From: Nocardia paucivorans NBRC 100373
GTDB lineage: Bacteria; Actinomycetota; Actinomycetes; Mycobacteriales; Mycobacteriaceae
Reading direction: 5' to 3'
Length of the DNA stretch: 64,000 nucleotides
Assembly: GCF_000308675.1 (NCBI RefSeq)
Contig: NZ_BAGE01000035.1
Location: forward strand, 1-64,000
Within the stretch, counting starts at the first letter, position 1. Each line of letters starts with the position of its first letter. Below are positions 8,637 through 18,302 of this stretch, in pieces. The notes beneath the pieces are model-generated. The model was not told the DNA's origin. It did not search any database and saw only the letters and a list, made by a program, of their open reading frames with translations. The position numbers and the translations under genes are program-made.

Positions 8637-9146
8637 ATGTCAACGGGATCCCCGAACACCGGCCGTTCCCCGGAGTCCGGTGGCTATGAACTACCGTTGC
8701 GCATGCTGCTCGGATTCCGTGTCGTCATCGACGAGGTGCACGCGGATCTCGCCGAACACGGACACGCCGAGCTGCGGCCCATGCACGGTTTCATGTTCCA
8801 GGCCATCGGCCGGATCGGTGGTGCGAACGGCTGCACCGCCGCCGACCTCGGTCGTGCCCTGGGTATCTCGAAACAGGCCGCGGGCAAACATGTCGAGGCA
8901 TTGGAGCGGTTGGGGTATCTGACGCCCGGACGTGATCCGGCCGATGCCCGGCGCAAGGTCTATACGCTCACCGAACGGGCTCTCGATGCGCTGGACCGCT
9001 CGGTGCGCGCCTTCGATCGCATCCACCGTCGGTGGGCCGCCCTCATCGGAGCCGATCGGCCGGCCGCATTGGAGGCCGATCTGCGCACCCTCACCCCCGA
9101 TGGGCCGTTCCGGTTGGATACGCCCGGTTGGTTCGCCTCGTCGTGA
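8637..9146 (+). CDS. MarR-family transcriptional regulator
   Basis: A 169-residue winged-helix protein. Its DNA-binding part is TAADLGRALGISKQAAGKHV followed by the wing TPGRDPADARRKVYTLT. ATG 8637 follows the last operator half-site directly, so autoregulation is likely; an in-frame TTG at 8628 lies inside that half-site. It is the second divergent cupin/marR pair around bioA. Its sequence differs clearly from the first, so this is not a recent duplication. Confidence 0.88.
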   Translation: MSTGSPNTGRSPESGGYELPLRMLLGFRVVIDEVHADLAEHGHAELRPMHGFMFQAIGRIGGANGCTAADLGRALGISKQAAGKHVEALERLGYLTPGRDPADARRKVYTLTERALDALDRSVRAFDRIHRRWAALIGADRPAALEADLRTLTPDGPFRLDTPGWFASS

Positions 9147-9232
9147 ACTCCCGGGATTCGTTGCCGGTGGTCGTCGAGTGCGTGGGGCGTGTCGTGCTCG
9201 GGAGATGGGGTCACCCGGCCGGGACGAGTTCC

Positions 9233-9245
9233 TGAACGGCGTTCA
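9233..9245. promoter_or_regulatory. BioQ box upstream of bioF
   Basis: TGAAC-GGC-GTTCA, a perfect palindrome, ends 20 bp before the bioF start. A -10-like TATGGT (9248-9253) follows it directly, so a bound BioQ dimer would cover the promoter spacer. Confidence 0.8.
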
Positions 9246-9264
9246 AGTATGGTGTACAGCTGTG

Positions 9265-10416
9265 ATGATCGACCCCTTGGCCTGGCTGGATGAGCGCGCT
9301 GCCGAACGGGTGGCCGTCGGATTGCGCCGGCAGTTGCGGCCCCGAGCGGTGCATTCGTCGGCGCTGGATCTGGCCTCCAACGACTATCTGGGCCTGGCGC
9401 GCCGGCCCGAGGTGATCGAGGCGGCGATCGAAGCGGTGCGCCGCTGGGGCACCGGCGCGACCGGATCGCGGCTGGTGACCGGGACCACCACCGATCACGA
9501 ATTGCTCGAAATGGAATTGGCCGAGTTCGTCGGGGCCGAATCGGGACTGGTCTTCGCCTCCGGATACGCCGCCAACCTCGGGGTGGTGACGGCATTGGCC
9601 GGGCGGGGCTCGCTCGTGGTCTCCGACGCGCGCAGCCATGCCTCTCTGGTGGACGCCTGCCGGTTGTCCCGGGCCCGGGTGGAGATCGCCCCGCACTGTG
9701 ATGTGGCGGCGGTCGACCGCCTGCTCGCCGAACGCACCGAAGAACGGGCACTGGTACTCACCGACTCGGTGTTCAGCGCCGACGGGAACCTGGCGCCGCT
9801 CGTCGAATTGCACCGGGTGACCCGGGCCAATGGCGCGGTGCTGATCGTGGACGAGGCACACGGGATCGGGGTGCGCGGCGCCGGCGGTCGCGGTCTGGTG
9901 CACGAGGTGGGGCTGGCGGGGGAACCGGATCTGATCGTCACCGCCACCCTGTCGAAGGCCCTGGCCGCGCAGGGTGGCGCGATACTGGCGAGCCATCGGG
10001 TGCGGGCGCATCTGATCGATGCCGCGCGCACATTCATCTTCGACACCGGTTTGGCGCCCGCCGCGGTGGGCGCCGCTCGTGCGGCACTGCAGGTGTTGCG
10101 CGCGGACCCCGGATTGGCCGGACAGGTCCTGGAGCGGGCGGCGGAAATCGCGCGGATCGCGGATGTGCCCACACCGGACTCGGCGGTGGTCTCGGTGGTG
10201 CTCGGCGATGCGCAGGTGGCCTACGAGGCCGCCCTGGCCTGCCGGGAACGCGGGCTGGAGGTGGGCTGTTTCCGTCCGCCGAGTGTGCCGGAGGGCACCT
10301 CCCGGCTGCGGATCACCGCCCGCGCCGACCTGTCGCCCACCGATATCGACACCATTGCGGTCGTCCTCGGCGAGGTGCTGGCACATGCCCGCGCCACCGA
10401 CGCGATGGCATCGTGA
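9265..10416 (+). CDS. bioF: 8-amino-7-oxononanoate synthase
   Basis: A PLP enzyme that condenses pimeloyl thioester and alanine to KAPA. The 383-residue protein has GSRLVTGTT near the N-terminus, [10 protein letters not shown] and the PLP lysine in [16 protein letters not shown] 9265 is chosen: it starts [12 protein letters not shown] as in related BioF proteins and lies about 12 nt after TATGGT, giving a nearly leaderless mRNA; GTG 9262 is adjacent. bioD follows after 7 bp, so the two form an operon under the BioQ box. Confidence 0.95.
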   Translation: MIDPLAWLDERAAERVAVGLRRQLRPRAVHSSALDLASNDYLGLARRPEVIEAAIEAVRRWGTGATGSRLVTGTTTDHELLEMELAEFVGAESGLVFASGYAANLGVVTALAGRGSLVVSDARSHASLVDACRLSRARVEIAPHCDVAAVDRLLAERTEERALVLTDSVFSADGNLAPLVELHRVTRANGAVLIVDEAHGIGVRGAGGRGLVHEVGLAGEPDLIVTATLSKALAAQGGAILASHRVRAHLIDAARTFIFDTGLAPAAVGAARAALQVLRADPGLAGQVLERAAEIARIADVPTPDSAVVSVVLGDAQVAYEAALACRERGLEVGCFRPPSVPEGTSRLRITARADLSPTDIDTIAVVLGEVLAHARATDAMAS

Positions 10417-10423
10417 GGCGCCG

Positions 10424-11110
10424 ATGAGTCCGCTGCTGATCACCGGAACCTCCACGGAAGTCGGGAAAACCGTGACGACCGCCGCCCTGGCCGCCACCGC
10501 CCGGGCCGCCGGCCGCACCGTCGCCGTCTGCAAACCCGCCCAAACCGGTGTCGTCGAAGGGGAACCCGGTGATCTGGCCGTCGTCGCGAACCTCGGCGGA
10601 GCCGGCCGCACCGTGGAACTGGCCCGCTACCCCGAGCCATTGGCCCCCGACACCGCTGCCCGTCGGTGCGGCGCGCCCCTGCTCACCCTGGCCGAAACCG
10701 CCGCCGCCGTGGACGATCTCGCCGGGGCCGATGTGGTGCTGGTGGAAGGCGCGGGCGGACTGCTGGTACGGCTCGGTGATTTCACCCTGCTCGACCTGGC
10801 CGTGGAGTTGGCGGCGCCCGTACTGGTGGTTGCCGCGCCCGGCCTCGGCACCCTCAACCACAGCGAGCTGACCACCCGTGTCCTGCGCGCCGCGGGGGTT
10901 CCGTGCGCCGGGCTGGTCGTCGGTTCCTGGCCGGACGATCCGGATCTGGCGATGCGGACCAATCGCTCGGACCTGCCCCGGGTCACCGGCGCCGAACTCG
11001 TCGCGACCATACCGGCGGGGGCCGGTTCCTGGTCGCCGGAGAAATTCCGTGCCGCGGCGCCCACCTGGTTCCCCCGGACATGGACCGCGCGATATCTGGG
11101 AGCCGGATAA
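10424..11110 (+). CDS. bioD: dethiobiotin synthetase
   Basis: ATP-dependent carboxylation and ring closure of 7,8-diaminopelargonate to dethiobiotin. The 228-residue protein has the P-loop [14 protein letters not shown] near residue 7, the substrate lysine in VCKPAQTG, and [13 protein letters not shown], all typical of BioD. The ATG at 10424 is 7 bp after the bioF stop. It ends the local bioFD operon; bioB is 10 kb away. Confidence 0.95.
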   Translation: MSPLLITGTSTEVGKTVTTAALAATARAAGRTVAVCKPAQTGVVEGEPGDLAVVANLGGAGRTVELARYPEPLAPDTAARRCGAPLLTLAETAAAVDDLAGADVVLVEGAGGLLVRLGDFTLLDLAVELAAPVLVVAAPGLGTLNHSELTTRVLRAAGVPCAGLVVGSWPDDPDLAMRTNRSDLPRVTGAELVATIPAGAGSWSPEKFRAAAPTWFPRTWTARYLGAG

Positions 11111-11175
11111 CCCGTCTGCCGGTGCGGCCACCGGAATTCGTTGTGTGGTGTGGCGGGGACGCATAGGGTTTCGCC

Positions 11176-11331
11176 ATGTCGATCAGCACGTCCGCCGCAC
11201 GGGATATCGCTGTGCTCCCGGACCCGTTGCGCCAGGTCTTGCACGCCGGTGCGGTGATGCCGCCCCGGCCGGTGACCACCGGGACGACGAGCCGGGGCCG
11301 CGGATTCGACGCCCTAGCGATACCGGTCTGA
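11176..11331 (+). CDS. possible 51-residue protein before the sensor-kinase gene
   Basis: An ATG-to-TGA frame of 51 codons (MSISTSAARDIAVLPDPLRQ...) ends 16 bp before the kinase start. About 86% of its third codon positions are G or C, as expected for coding DNA here. It is basic, threonine/arginine-rich in its second half, and has no membrane segment or known domain. It may be a small first gene of the two-component operon or a chance frame. Confidence 0.4.
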   Translation: MSISTSAARDIAVLPDPLRQVLHAGAVMPPRPVTTGTTSRGRGFDALAIPV

Positions 11332-11347
11332 GCGGAGTTGTCCGACG

Positions 11348-12532
11348 GTGGCCGAGCGAAGTGGCGCGCGGGTGTCCGAGCCGGACCCGGCCGATGCGGC
11401 GACCGGCCCGCTCTGGCGGGCCGTGCAGGCATTTCGGTTGGTGACGCTGCTGTATGCGATCGGGCAGCAGTTCGCCTCGGTGCCGTACTACCACAATCAG
11501 CGGCTGAGCTGGTTCTGCATAGCCGTGATGGTGATGTGGTCGGGGATATCGGCCCTGGCATTGGCGCAGTGGCATACCACGGAGGTCGCCCGCACCCGGC
11601 GGCGTGTGGTGATCGGCGACCATATCGTGGTGATCGGATTGATCGCCGCCACCCGGCTGGTCGCCGACTACGACTGGTATCACGGGCATCAGCCGCTGCC
11701 GACCACCATGTGGGCGACCAACGCGGTGATCTCCGCGGCGATTCTGCGCGGGCCGACGGTCGGGGTCGGTTCCGGTCTGCTGATTGCGGCGGTGATCCTC
11801 ACCGTCCGCGAACAATGGGGAGAAGACGTCTGGAGCGATGCGACCGCCCCGGTGCTGGTGTCGGTCGGACTGGCTCTGGGGCTGGCGGCCAATACCGCGC
11901 GCCGCGCCCAGGAGCAGTTACAGCGCGCGGTGCGGATGACCGCGGCCGCCGAGGAACGGGAACGGCTGGCCCGCGAGGTACACGACGGTGTGTTGCAGGT
12001 GCTCAGTTACATCAAACGCCGGGGCGGCGAGATAGGCGGACCCACCGAGGAATTGGCGCGGCGGGCCGGTGAACAGGAAGTGGCGTTGCGCATGCTGATC
12101 TCCGAGCAGGGCACCGAGGTCGACACCGGGGGTGGTGAAGTGGATCTGCGTTCGCTGCTGACCGGTTATGCCTCCCCCACGGTATCGGTGTCGATGCCGG
12201 GGGATCCGGTGCGGATCGAACGCCGGGTCGCCCACGAGATCGCCGCCGCGGTGGCCACCGCTTTGCACAATGTCGAATTGCACGCCGGACCGGGCGCCCG
12301 TGCCTATGTGCTGGTGGAGGACACCGGAACGGAACTCGTCGTCAGTGTGCGCGATGACGGTGTCGGTATTCCGCCCGGTCGGCTGGCCGAAGCCGAGGCC
12401 GAGGGGCGGATGGGGGTGTCGCGGTCGATCACCGGACGTATTGCCGCACTCGGCGGCACCGCCGAGTTGCTCACCGCGGATACGGTGGGGGAGGGCACGG
12501 AATGGGAGTTCCGGGTGCCCCGCACCGCCTGA
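11348..12532 (+). CDS. macS: MacS-type sensor histidine kinase
   Basis: A 394-residue membrane kinase. The first 190 residues carry several hydrophobic segments (DUF5931-like sensor region). A HisKA_3 dimerisation helix follows with the phospho-acceptor at about H212 in ERLAREVHDGVLQ. The C-terminal HATPase domain has the N-box near TALHNVELHA and a G-box DDGVGIPPGR. The adjacent response regulator, 59 bp downstream, is its likely partner. The signal is unknown. The start is a GTG. Confidence 0.88.
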   Translation: MAERSGARVSEPDPADAATGPLWRAVQAFRLVTLLYAIGQQFASVPYYHNQRLSWFCIAVMVMWSGISALALAQWHTTEVARTRRRVVIGDHIVVIGLIAATRLVADYDWYHGHQPLPTTMWATNAVISAAILRGPTVGVGSGLLIAAVILTVREQWGEDVWSDATAPVLVSVGLALGLAANTARRAQEQLQRAVRMTAAAEERERLAREVHDGVLQVLSYIKRRGGEIGGPTEELARRAGEQEVALRMLISEQGTEVDTGGGEVDLRSLLTGYASPTVSVSMPGDPVRIERRVAHEIAAAVATALHNVELHAGPGARAYVLVEDTGTELVVSVRDDGVGIPPGRLAEAEAEGRMGVSRSITGRIAALGGTAELLTADTVGEGTEWEFRVPRTA

Positions 12533-12591
12533 TCCGCCCCACGGACTCTGGCACGATAGGCGGGCGGAAACGGCGGAGAGGAGGGCCCGCG

Positions 12592-13260
12592 GTGGCCGAT
12601 CGAACCGAGGCCGAGGGGATCTCGGTCATGGTGGTGGACGACCACCCCATGTGGCGGGAGGGGGTGTCCCGCGATCTCACCGAGGCCGGTTTCACGGTGA
12701 CCGCCACCGCCGACGGCGTCGCCTCGGCCGCCCGCCGGGCCGCGGCCGTTCGGCCCACCGTGGTGCTCATGGATATGCAGCTGCCCGATGGCAGTGGTGC
12801 CCGGGCCACCGCCGAGGTCTTGCGGGTATCACCCGACAGTCGGGTATTGGTGCTGTCGGCGTCGGCGGAACGCGGTGATGTCCTGGATGCCGTCAAGGCG
12901 GGTGCCTCGGGGTATCTGGTCAAGAGCGCGTCGGCGGCGGAGCTGATCGCCGCCGTGCGGGCCACCGCCGCCGGGCAGGCGGTGTTCACGCCGGGGCTGG
13001 CCGGGCTGGTCCTCGGCGAATACCGTCGGATGGCCAATGCGCCCGCCGATTCCGGTGCGCCGAGTCGTCCCGCGCTGACCGAGCGGGAAACCGAGGTGCT
13101 GCGTATGGTGGCGAAAGGGTTGTCCGCCAAACAGATCGCGGCCCGGTTGGGTTTGAGCCATCGAACCGTCGAGAACCATGTCCAGGCCACCCTGCGCAAA
13201 CTGCATCTGGCCAATCGGGTGGAACTCACCAGATACGCCATCGAACAGGGCTTGGAATAG
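12592..13260 (+). CDS. NarL/LuxR-family response regulator
   Basis: A 222-residue regulator paired with the kinase just upstream. The receiver domain has VVDDHP (15-19) and the phospho-acceptor D61 in VLMDMQLPDGSG; the conserved lysine is in GYLVKSAS. The C-terminal LuxR helix-turn-helix spans about 160-215 (LTERETEVLRMVAKGLSAKQ then RTVENHV). GTG 12592 is preceded by GGAGAGGAGG, a strong ribosome binding site. Confidence 0.93.
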   Translation: MADRTEAEGISVMVVDDHPMWREGVSRDLTEAGFTVTATADGVASAARRAAAVRPTVVLMDMQLPDGSGARATAEVLRVSPDSRVLVLSASAERGDVLDAVKAGASGYLVKSASAAELIAAVRATAAGQAVFTPGLAGLVLGEYRRMANAPADSGAPSRPALTERETEVLRMVAKGLSAKQIAARLGLSHRTVENHVQATLRKLHLANRVELTRYAIEQGLE

Positions 13261-13315
13261 TCGGCGCGGGTGACGATGCGGCGGCGTCGTACCGAAACGG
13301 GATGGCGCGCATCGC

Positions 13316-13392
13316 ATCGGTGGGACCGGAGGAAATCGGTGGGACCGGAGGAAATCGAGTAGATCCCGGCACGCTACCGAGTAGTACTACTC
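13316..13392. repeat. 19-bp tandem repeat and 14-bp palindrome upstream of the DUF2339 gene
   Basis: A 19-bp unit beginning ATCGGTGGGACCGGAGG occurs 2.2 times in tandem (13316-13357). Twenty bp later the perfect palindrome GAGTAGTACTACTC (13379-13392) lies 36 bp before the start codon at 13429. The palindrome may be a regulator site. Confidence 0.6.
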
Positions 13393-13428
13393 ATGTGCGG
13401 ACGGTCGCGGTGGTCGAGCATCGATGGT

Positions 13429-15627
13429 ATGACCACCACTATCGATCCGGCACTGATAGAACGCCTTTCCGGCGAGTTCACCACGCTGGGCAGGCATATG
13501 GGGGCGCTCGGACACGACCTGGGACTACTGCGTGCCCAGCTGCTCGCGGGTGGGTCGGTCGCCGAGGGAAGCGAGCCGAAGGCGCTCGGGACACCCACCC
13601 CGCCCCCGGCGGGGGAACAGTATGTGAATGTCGAGACCTCGCGACCCGACAGTCTCCCGTCCACCGCCCCACCGGAAACCGGAGCGGTCGAAGCATCGCC
13701 CGAGATGGAGGCGGAGAAGGACACACCGGTGGATTCGGCCGTGGACCGGACCGGCGAGAAGGCACCCGACTCCCGGGCGGAGGCCTTTGCCGCGGCGGCG
13801 GCAACCGATCCCGTTCCTCCGCAGGAGTTCGCCCCCGCCTGGCCGGGTATGCCGCCACGACCCCCGTCACCGACCGGTATGCCCACCGGCGCATGGATTC
13901 CACAACAGCCGTATCGACCCGGCTACGCGGGGACGGTGCCGCCGCGATACAGCGCACCGAGCGCCCGCGCATGGTCCGGTGCCGCACCGCCGGCCGGGGG
14001 CCGACCGAAACCCGGGTCACGGGAACCATGGTGGCAGCGCGATGGGATGATCAGCCGCGTACTCGCCGTCGCCGGGGTGGGGGTCACCCTGATCGGCATC
14101 GTGATGTTGCTCGTCCTCGCCGCCCAGGCGGGGGTGTTCGGACCGATACCGAGAGTTGTGGCCGGGGCGGCCTTCTCGGTGGCGCTGATAGGGGTCGGGG
14201 CGCGGGTGTACGGGCGCGACGGGGGACGGGTCGGCGGTATCGCCTTGGCCGCTACCGGTATTGCGGGCGTCTACCTGGATGTGGTCGCGATAACGGCGAT
14301 ATACGAATGGTTGCACCCGGTGCCGGGATTGGCCGCGGCGTTGGCGGTGGCCGCGGCCGGGGTGGGATTGTCCGTCCGATGGCGTTCCCAGTTGCTGGCG
14401 GTGCTGGTGGTGGCGGGTGCGGCGCTCCTGGCGCCCTTCGTGACACTCGACTTGTCGTTGCTCGCCTTCCTCATCGTTTTGCAGTTGGCCTTTCTGCCGG
14501 TGCAATTCGAGCGTGACTGGCCGTTTCTGCACCTGGTCCGCACCGTGCCGGCGGTGGTGACCGCCCTGGTGATCTGTGCGATCGCCGCCTTCGACCCCTT
14601 CGAACGGGACCGGCTGTACCTGTTGTTGTCGGCCACGGTCGCACTGGCGGTGATCGGCCTGGTCGGCACCGTGGCGGTGGTGCGCCGCCGTCCGGCGGAT
14701 CTCGTGGCCACCCTCACCTTCGCGGCCGCGGCCGCCCCGCTGCTGCTCGTGCCGGGTCTGTTCGGCAAACCGGTCACTGCCGTCATCGCGGGCGGTTACG
14801 CGGTCGTACTGCTCGCGCCGGCGGTATCGCCGCTGGTGTCGAAACTTCGCGATATCGCCCGGATACCCGGTCACACCGCCGGCGCGGCGGCCGTGGTCGC
14901 GGCATTCGCGCTTCTGGAAACCTGTGTTCAGGTGACCGATTTCCGCACCCTGCCCATTGCGCTGTTCCTCGTCGCGCTCGGTTTCCTCGGTGTGGGTGGG
15001 CAGCTGCTGTCGCGGGCCGCGGCCGGGATCGGCGGTGCCTTCGCGGGGCTGGGTGGTCTGTTCTTCCTCGCTCAGGCCCGACCGGCAACCCTGGCCACCT
15101 CGCGGGAGGCCGAATGGGGGCTGGGTCCGGTCACCGCCCTGGCCGCCGTCGTCGGCCTGGGACTGGTGGTGGTGACGGTGTGGGCGGTGCGGAAACTGCT
15201 CCGGTCGGCCGGACAGGATGCGCACGGCTCCGCGGAACGGGTGCTGTGGATCACGGCCGGGGCCGCCGCGCTGTACCTGGTGACCGCGGCCGCCGTGTCC
15301 ATCGGTACGGCCGCCGGCACCGCCGACGGATTCGTCATCGGCCATAGTGTCGCGACCATGATCTGGATGGTGGCCGCTACCGGTGCGCTGCTGTACGGTC
15401 TGCGCAACCCCGCCGCCGGGGTGGCCGGAATCGCCCTCGGCGGTGGACTGTCGGTGACGACCGCGGCGCTGGTCAAGCTGTTCATCTTCGACCTGGCCAC
15501 CCTCGACGGCCTGATCCGGGTCGCCGCGTTCCTGGTGGTGGGGATTCTGCTGCTACTGGTGGGCACCCGGTACGCCCGGGCATTCGCCGAGGTCGGCGGT
15601 CGAAACGAATCCTCGAACGGCCGATAA
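13429..15627 (+). CDS. DUF2339 polytopic membrane protein
   Basis: A 732-residue protein. About 200 N-terminal residues are soluble, with a short helical start (IERLSGEFTTLGRHMGALG) and a long Pro/Ala/Glu-rich linker. About 17 or more hydrophobic segments then fill the rest, the layout of the DUF2339 family. No function is established. The ATG at 13429 starts MTTTIDPAL and directly precedes a plausible helix. It stands alone, with no obvious partner. Confidence 0.85.
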   Translation: MTTTIDPALIERLSGEFTTLGRHMGALGHDLGLLRAQLLAGGSVAEGSEPKALGTPTPPPAGEQYVNVETSRPDSLPSTAPPETGAVEASPEMEAEKDTPVDSAVDRTGEKAPDSRAEAFAAAAATDPVPPQEFAPAWPGMPPRPPSPTGMPTGAWIPQQPYRPGYAGTVPPRYSAPSARAWSGAAPPAGGRPKPGSREPWWQRDGMISRVLAVAGVGVTLIGIVMLLVLAAQAGVFGPIPRVVAGAAFSVALIGVGARVYGRDGGRVGGIALAATGIAGVYLDVVAITAIYEWLHPVPGLAAALAVAAAGVGLSVRWRSQLLAVLVVAGAALLAPFVTLDLSLLAFLIVLQLAFLPVQFERDWPFLHLVRTVPAVVTALVICAIAAFDPFERDRLYLLLSATVALAVIGLVGTVAVVRRRPADLVATLTFAAAAAPLLLVPGLFGKPVTAVIAGGYAVVLLAPAVSPLVSKLRDIARIPGHTAGAAAVVAAFALLETCVQVTDFRTLPIALFLVALGFLGVGGQLLSRAAAGIGGAFAGLGGLFFLAQARPATLATSREAEWGLGPVTALAAVVGLGLVVVTVWAVRKLLRSAGQDAHGSAERVLWITAGAAALYLVTAAAVSIGTAAGTADGFVIGHSVATMIWMVAATGALLYGLRNPAAGVAGIALGGGLSVTTAALVKLFIFDLATLDGLIRVAAFLVVGILLLLVGTRYARAFAEVGGRNESSNGR

Positions 15628-15769
15628 TCCCGGTGAATCGGAGCGTCCCCGCCGGATATGTCCGGTGGGGACGTTTCGGCGTTCCGGCGACCGTTGCCGC
15701 CGTGAGCGTGTCGTACGTCGCCGCGGCGATCGTGGCACGGGGCCGCCGGCCGTGCCTACCCTGGCGCAT

Positions 15770-16930
15770 ATGTCGCCGTTGTACCCTCGGCCCCCGTCCA
15801 CCGTCGCCGACTGGGACGATGCGCGGCGCCGGGCCCGGCTGCGGGAGACACGGTGGGGATACCGGTGGACGAGATTGCGTCGCACCCGATCGGTGGCCTT
15901 GCGGATGGCCGTGTTGCTGCTGTTCGTGCTGGTGCTGTTCGCCCAATACCTGGCTCGTGACGTCGCCCCGGAACGGGATCGGCTGTCCCGCACCGCGCCG
16001 ACCTTGCTGCCGGTGGCCGGTCCGGCCGAGGAGAGCGGATGGGACACCGCGGTCGTCGATATGGTCGGTCTCGGGGGACTCAATGCCGCCGATACCGCCG
16101 CGGCGCTACCGTCGCTGCGCCGGATGGGGGTGGTGTGGGCGATTCGCTACGACAACACCGGTATCGATACGAAGGTCATCGCCGATCTGATCGTTCGGGC
16201 CACCGCGATGTCGGGGGTGCGCAATATCGTCCTGGTCGGCCACAGTATGGGCGGAGTGGTGGCGCTCGAGGTCGCCCAACACATCCACACCGACAGCGAC
16301 CGCCACCTGGTCGGGGTGCTGTTGGACTGCACCCCGCTGGATCTGGATGCGGTACGCCCGGAAAGCCGCAGCCTGGGCGAGGACATGGTGCGCTGGATGC
16401 GGTGGCTGCCCGGTGCCCGGGAGAGCCGCAGTCTGCGGTTGCTGGTGGAGACCTACGCCCGCCGGGACCGGTTCCTCGACCGCACCGGTGTCCCCGGTAT
16501 TCGCGTCGGCGATCTGGGCGAGACCGTCGCGGATGTTCTGCGGGAGAAGATCTTCAACGACGATGCCGCGAGCAACGGTCTGATCGAAGCGCAGTTCCTG
16601 GCGATCGTGGCGGGCGGCGCCGGCGACAATCTGCGGGTACTGTCCCGCCCGGCGCACGGAAAACCGCGGCCCGCCATCGTATTCATCCGTCCCCGCAATG
16701 CGGCGAACGATCCGGTCGTCGATGTCGTGTATTCGCACCGGATGCTGGTGGAGCGGGTCGGCGGCCCGGACGGATCCCTGCTGGTGGTGCGCCCCCGCAA
16801 TACCGGTCACGCCAATCCGCGGGAGCGGCCCCGGGAATACAACACGGTGATCGAACAGCAGGTTCTGCCCTTCGTCGAGCGATACCGGGCGCAGATCCGC
16901 ATGGCGACTCGCGCCGCGCCGCCACCGTAA
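15770..16930 (+). CDS. membrane-anchored alpha/beta hydrolase
   Basis: A 386-residue protein with one N-terminal membrane segment (about 43-62, VALRMAVLLLFVLVLFAQYL) and an alpha/beta hydrolase domain outside. The nucleophile elbow is GHSMGG (S159). A late His in RNTGHANPRERP and an Asp upstream could complete the triad. ATG 15770 follows the -10-like TACCCT (15757-15762) by 7 nt, indicating a leaderless mRNA. Substrate is unknown; a lipase or esterase is the general expectation. Confidence 0.8.
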   Translation: MSPLYPRPPSTVADWDDARRRARLRETRWGYRWTRLRRTRSVALRMAVLLLFVLVLFAQYLARDVAPERDRLSRTAPTLLPVAGPAEESGWDTAVVDMVGLGGLNAADTAAALPSLRRMGVVWAIRYDNTGIDTKVIADLIVRATAMSGVRNIVLVGHSMGGVVALEVAQHIHTDSDRHLVGVLLDCTPLDLDAVRPESRSLGEDMVRWMRWLPGARESRSLRLLVETYARRDRFLDRTGVPGIRVGDLGETVADVLREKIFNDDAASNGLIEAQFLAIVAGGAGDNLRVLSRPAHGKPRPAIVFIRPRNAANDPVVDVVYSHRMLVERVGGPDGSLLVVRPRNTGHANPRERPREYNTVIEQQVLPFVERYRAQIRMATRAAPPP

Positions 16931-17003
16931 CGCGACAGCGGTGGTGCGTGAAGGGTATGAGCGGTCCTGGCGTCGAGTGGCCGATCGGCCGTCCGTTTCC
17001 CGC

Positions 17004-18302
17004 TCAGCGGTCGGCGTTTCCGTGCATCGGTGTCGTCGAAGCGCCGGCGATACCGCGCCGTAGACCGTATACGAGTGCTCCCACGGCCATGACCACCGCG
17101 CCGGTGACGATGGAGGACAGCGGCAGAGTGCATACGAGGACGAGGCAGCCCGCCAGACCGAGAACGGGGACGACCCGGCCCCATCGATTCCCACCCTGGG
17201 CGAGTGTGTAGGCCGAGGCATTGGCGACGGCGTAGTAGAGCAGCACGCCGAAAGAGGAGAAGCCGATTGCCGCGCGGATATCGGCGGTCGCGGCCACCAC
17301 GGCGACGACCACGCCGATGGTGATCTCGGCGCGATGCGGCACCCGATAGCGCGGATGTACGGCGGCCAATGCGGGGAACAGGTATCGGTCGCGGGCCATG
17401 GCCAAGGTGGTGCGCGAAACACCGAGGACGAGTGCCAGCAATGATCCGAGCGCGGCCACGACGGACCCCGCCCGCACCACCGGTTCCAACCACTCGGCCC
17501 CCGCGATCCGCACCACCTCCGTCAGCGGCGCGGCGGTCCGGGCCAAGTGCTGTGGGCCCAGCACCATCAGTGCGGCCCCGGCCACCATCGCATACACGAC
17601 CAGGGTGATGACCAGAGCGATCGGCACGGCTCGGGGAATGATGCGAGCGGGATCACGGACCTCCTCACCGAGGGTGGCGATGCGCGCGTATCCGGCGAAG
17701 GCGAAGAACAGCAATCCCGCCGCCTGCAGCACTCCGCCGACGGTGATATCGGAACCGAATGCGAGTCGCGCACTCTCGGCGGCATCCGAACCGAACGCGG
17801 TCACCGCGACGGCGGCGAGCACCGCCGACACCACCACGACGATGAGTCGGGTGAGCCACGCGGATTTCTGCACCCCCACGTAGTCGACCGCGACCACCGT
17901 GACCACCGCGGCCACCGCGACCGCGTGCGCATGGTCGGGCCAGGCGTAGACACCGATGGTGAGCGCCATTGCCGCACAGGATGCGGTCTTGCCGACCACG
18001 AATGCCCACCCGGCCAGATAGCCCCAGAATCGGCCGAGCCGTTCCCGCCCGTAGACGTAGGCGCCGCCCGAGGTCGGATAACGTGCGGCCAACCGTGCCG
18101 AGGAGATCGCATTGCAGTAGGCGACCGTTGCCGCGATCACCAGGCCGATCGGCAGTCCCGACCCGGCCGCGTGGGCGGCGGGTGCGAGAGCGGTGAAGAT
18201 ACCCGCACCGATCATCGCGCCGAGTCCGATGACAATGGCGTCGGTGAGGCCGAGGCGGCGGCTCAGCCGGTCTGCGGTCTCGGGCGATGCGGGATCACTC
18301 AC
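17004..18302 (-). CDS. APC-superfamily amino-acid permease
   Basis: A 432-residue transporter with about 12 hydrophobic segments. The APC signature is near the N-terminus (GLGAMIGAGIFTALAP) and ARYPTSGGAYVYGRERLG follows. GTG 18302 overlaps the stop of the upstream TVP38 gene by four bases (GTGA), so translation is coupled. It is the last gene of the ArsR-ArsC/VOC/TVP38/APC operon. The substrate cannot be told; the operon context hints at stress or oxyanion response rather than nutrition. Confidence 0.88.
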   Translation of the reverse strand: MSDPASPETADRLSRRLGLTDAIVIGLGAMIGAGIFTALAPAAHAAGSGLPIGLVIAATVAYCNAISSARLAARYPTSGGAYVYGRERLGRFWGYLAGWAFVVGKTASCAAMALTIGVYAWPDHAHAVAVAAVVTVVAVDYVGVQKSAWLTRLIVVVVSAVLAAVAVTAFGSDAAESARLAFGSDITVGGVLQAAGLLFFAFAGYARIATLGEEVRDPARIIPRAVPIALVITLVVYAMVAGAALMVLGPQHLARTAAPLTEVVRIAGAEWLEPVVRAGSVVAALGSLLALVLGVSRTTLAMARDRYLFPALAAVHPRYRVPHRAEITIGVVVAVVAATADIRAAIGFSSFGVLLYYAVANASAYTLAQGGNRWGRVVPVLGLAGCLVLVCTLPLSSIVTGAVVMAVGALVYGLRRGIAGASTTPMHGNADR

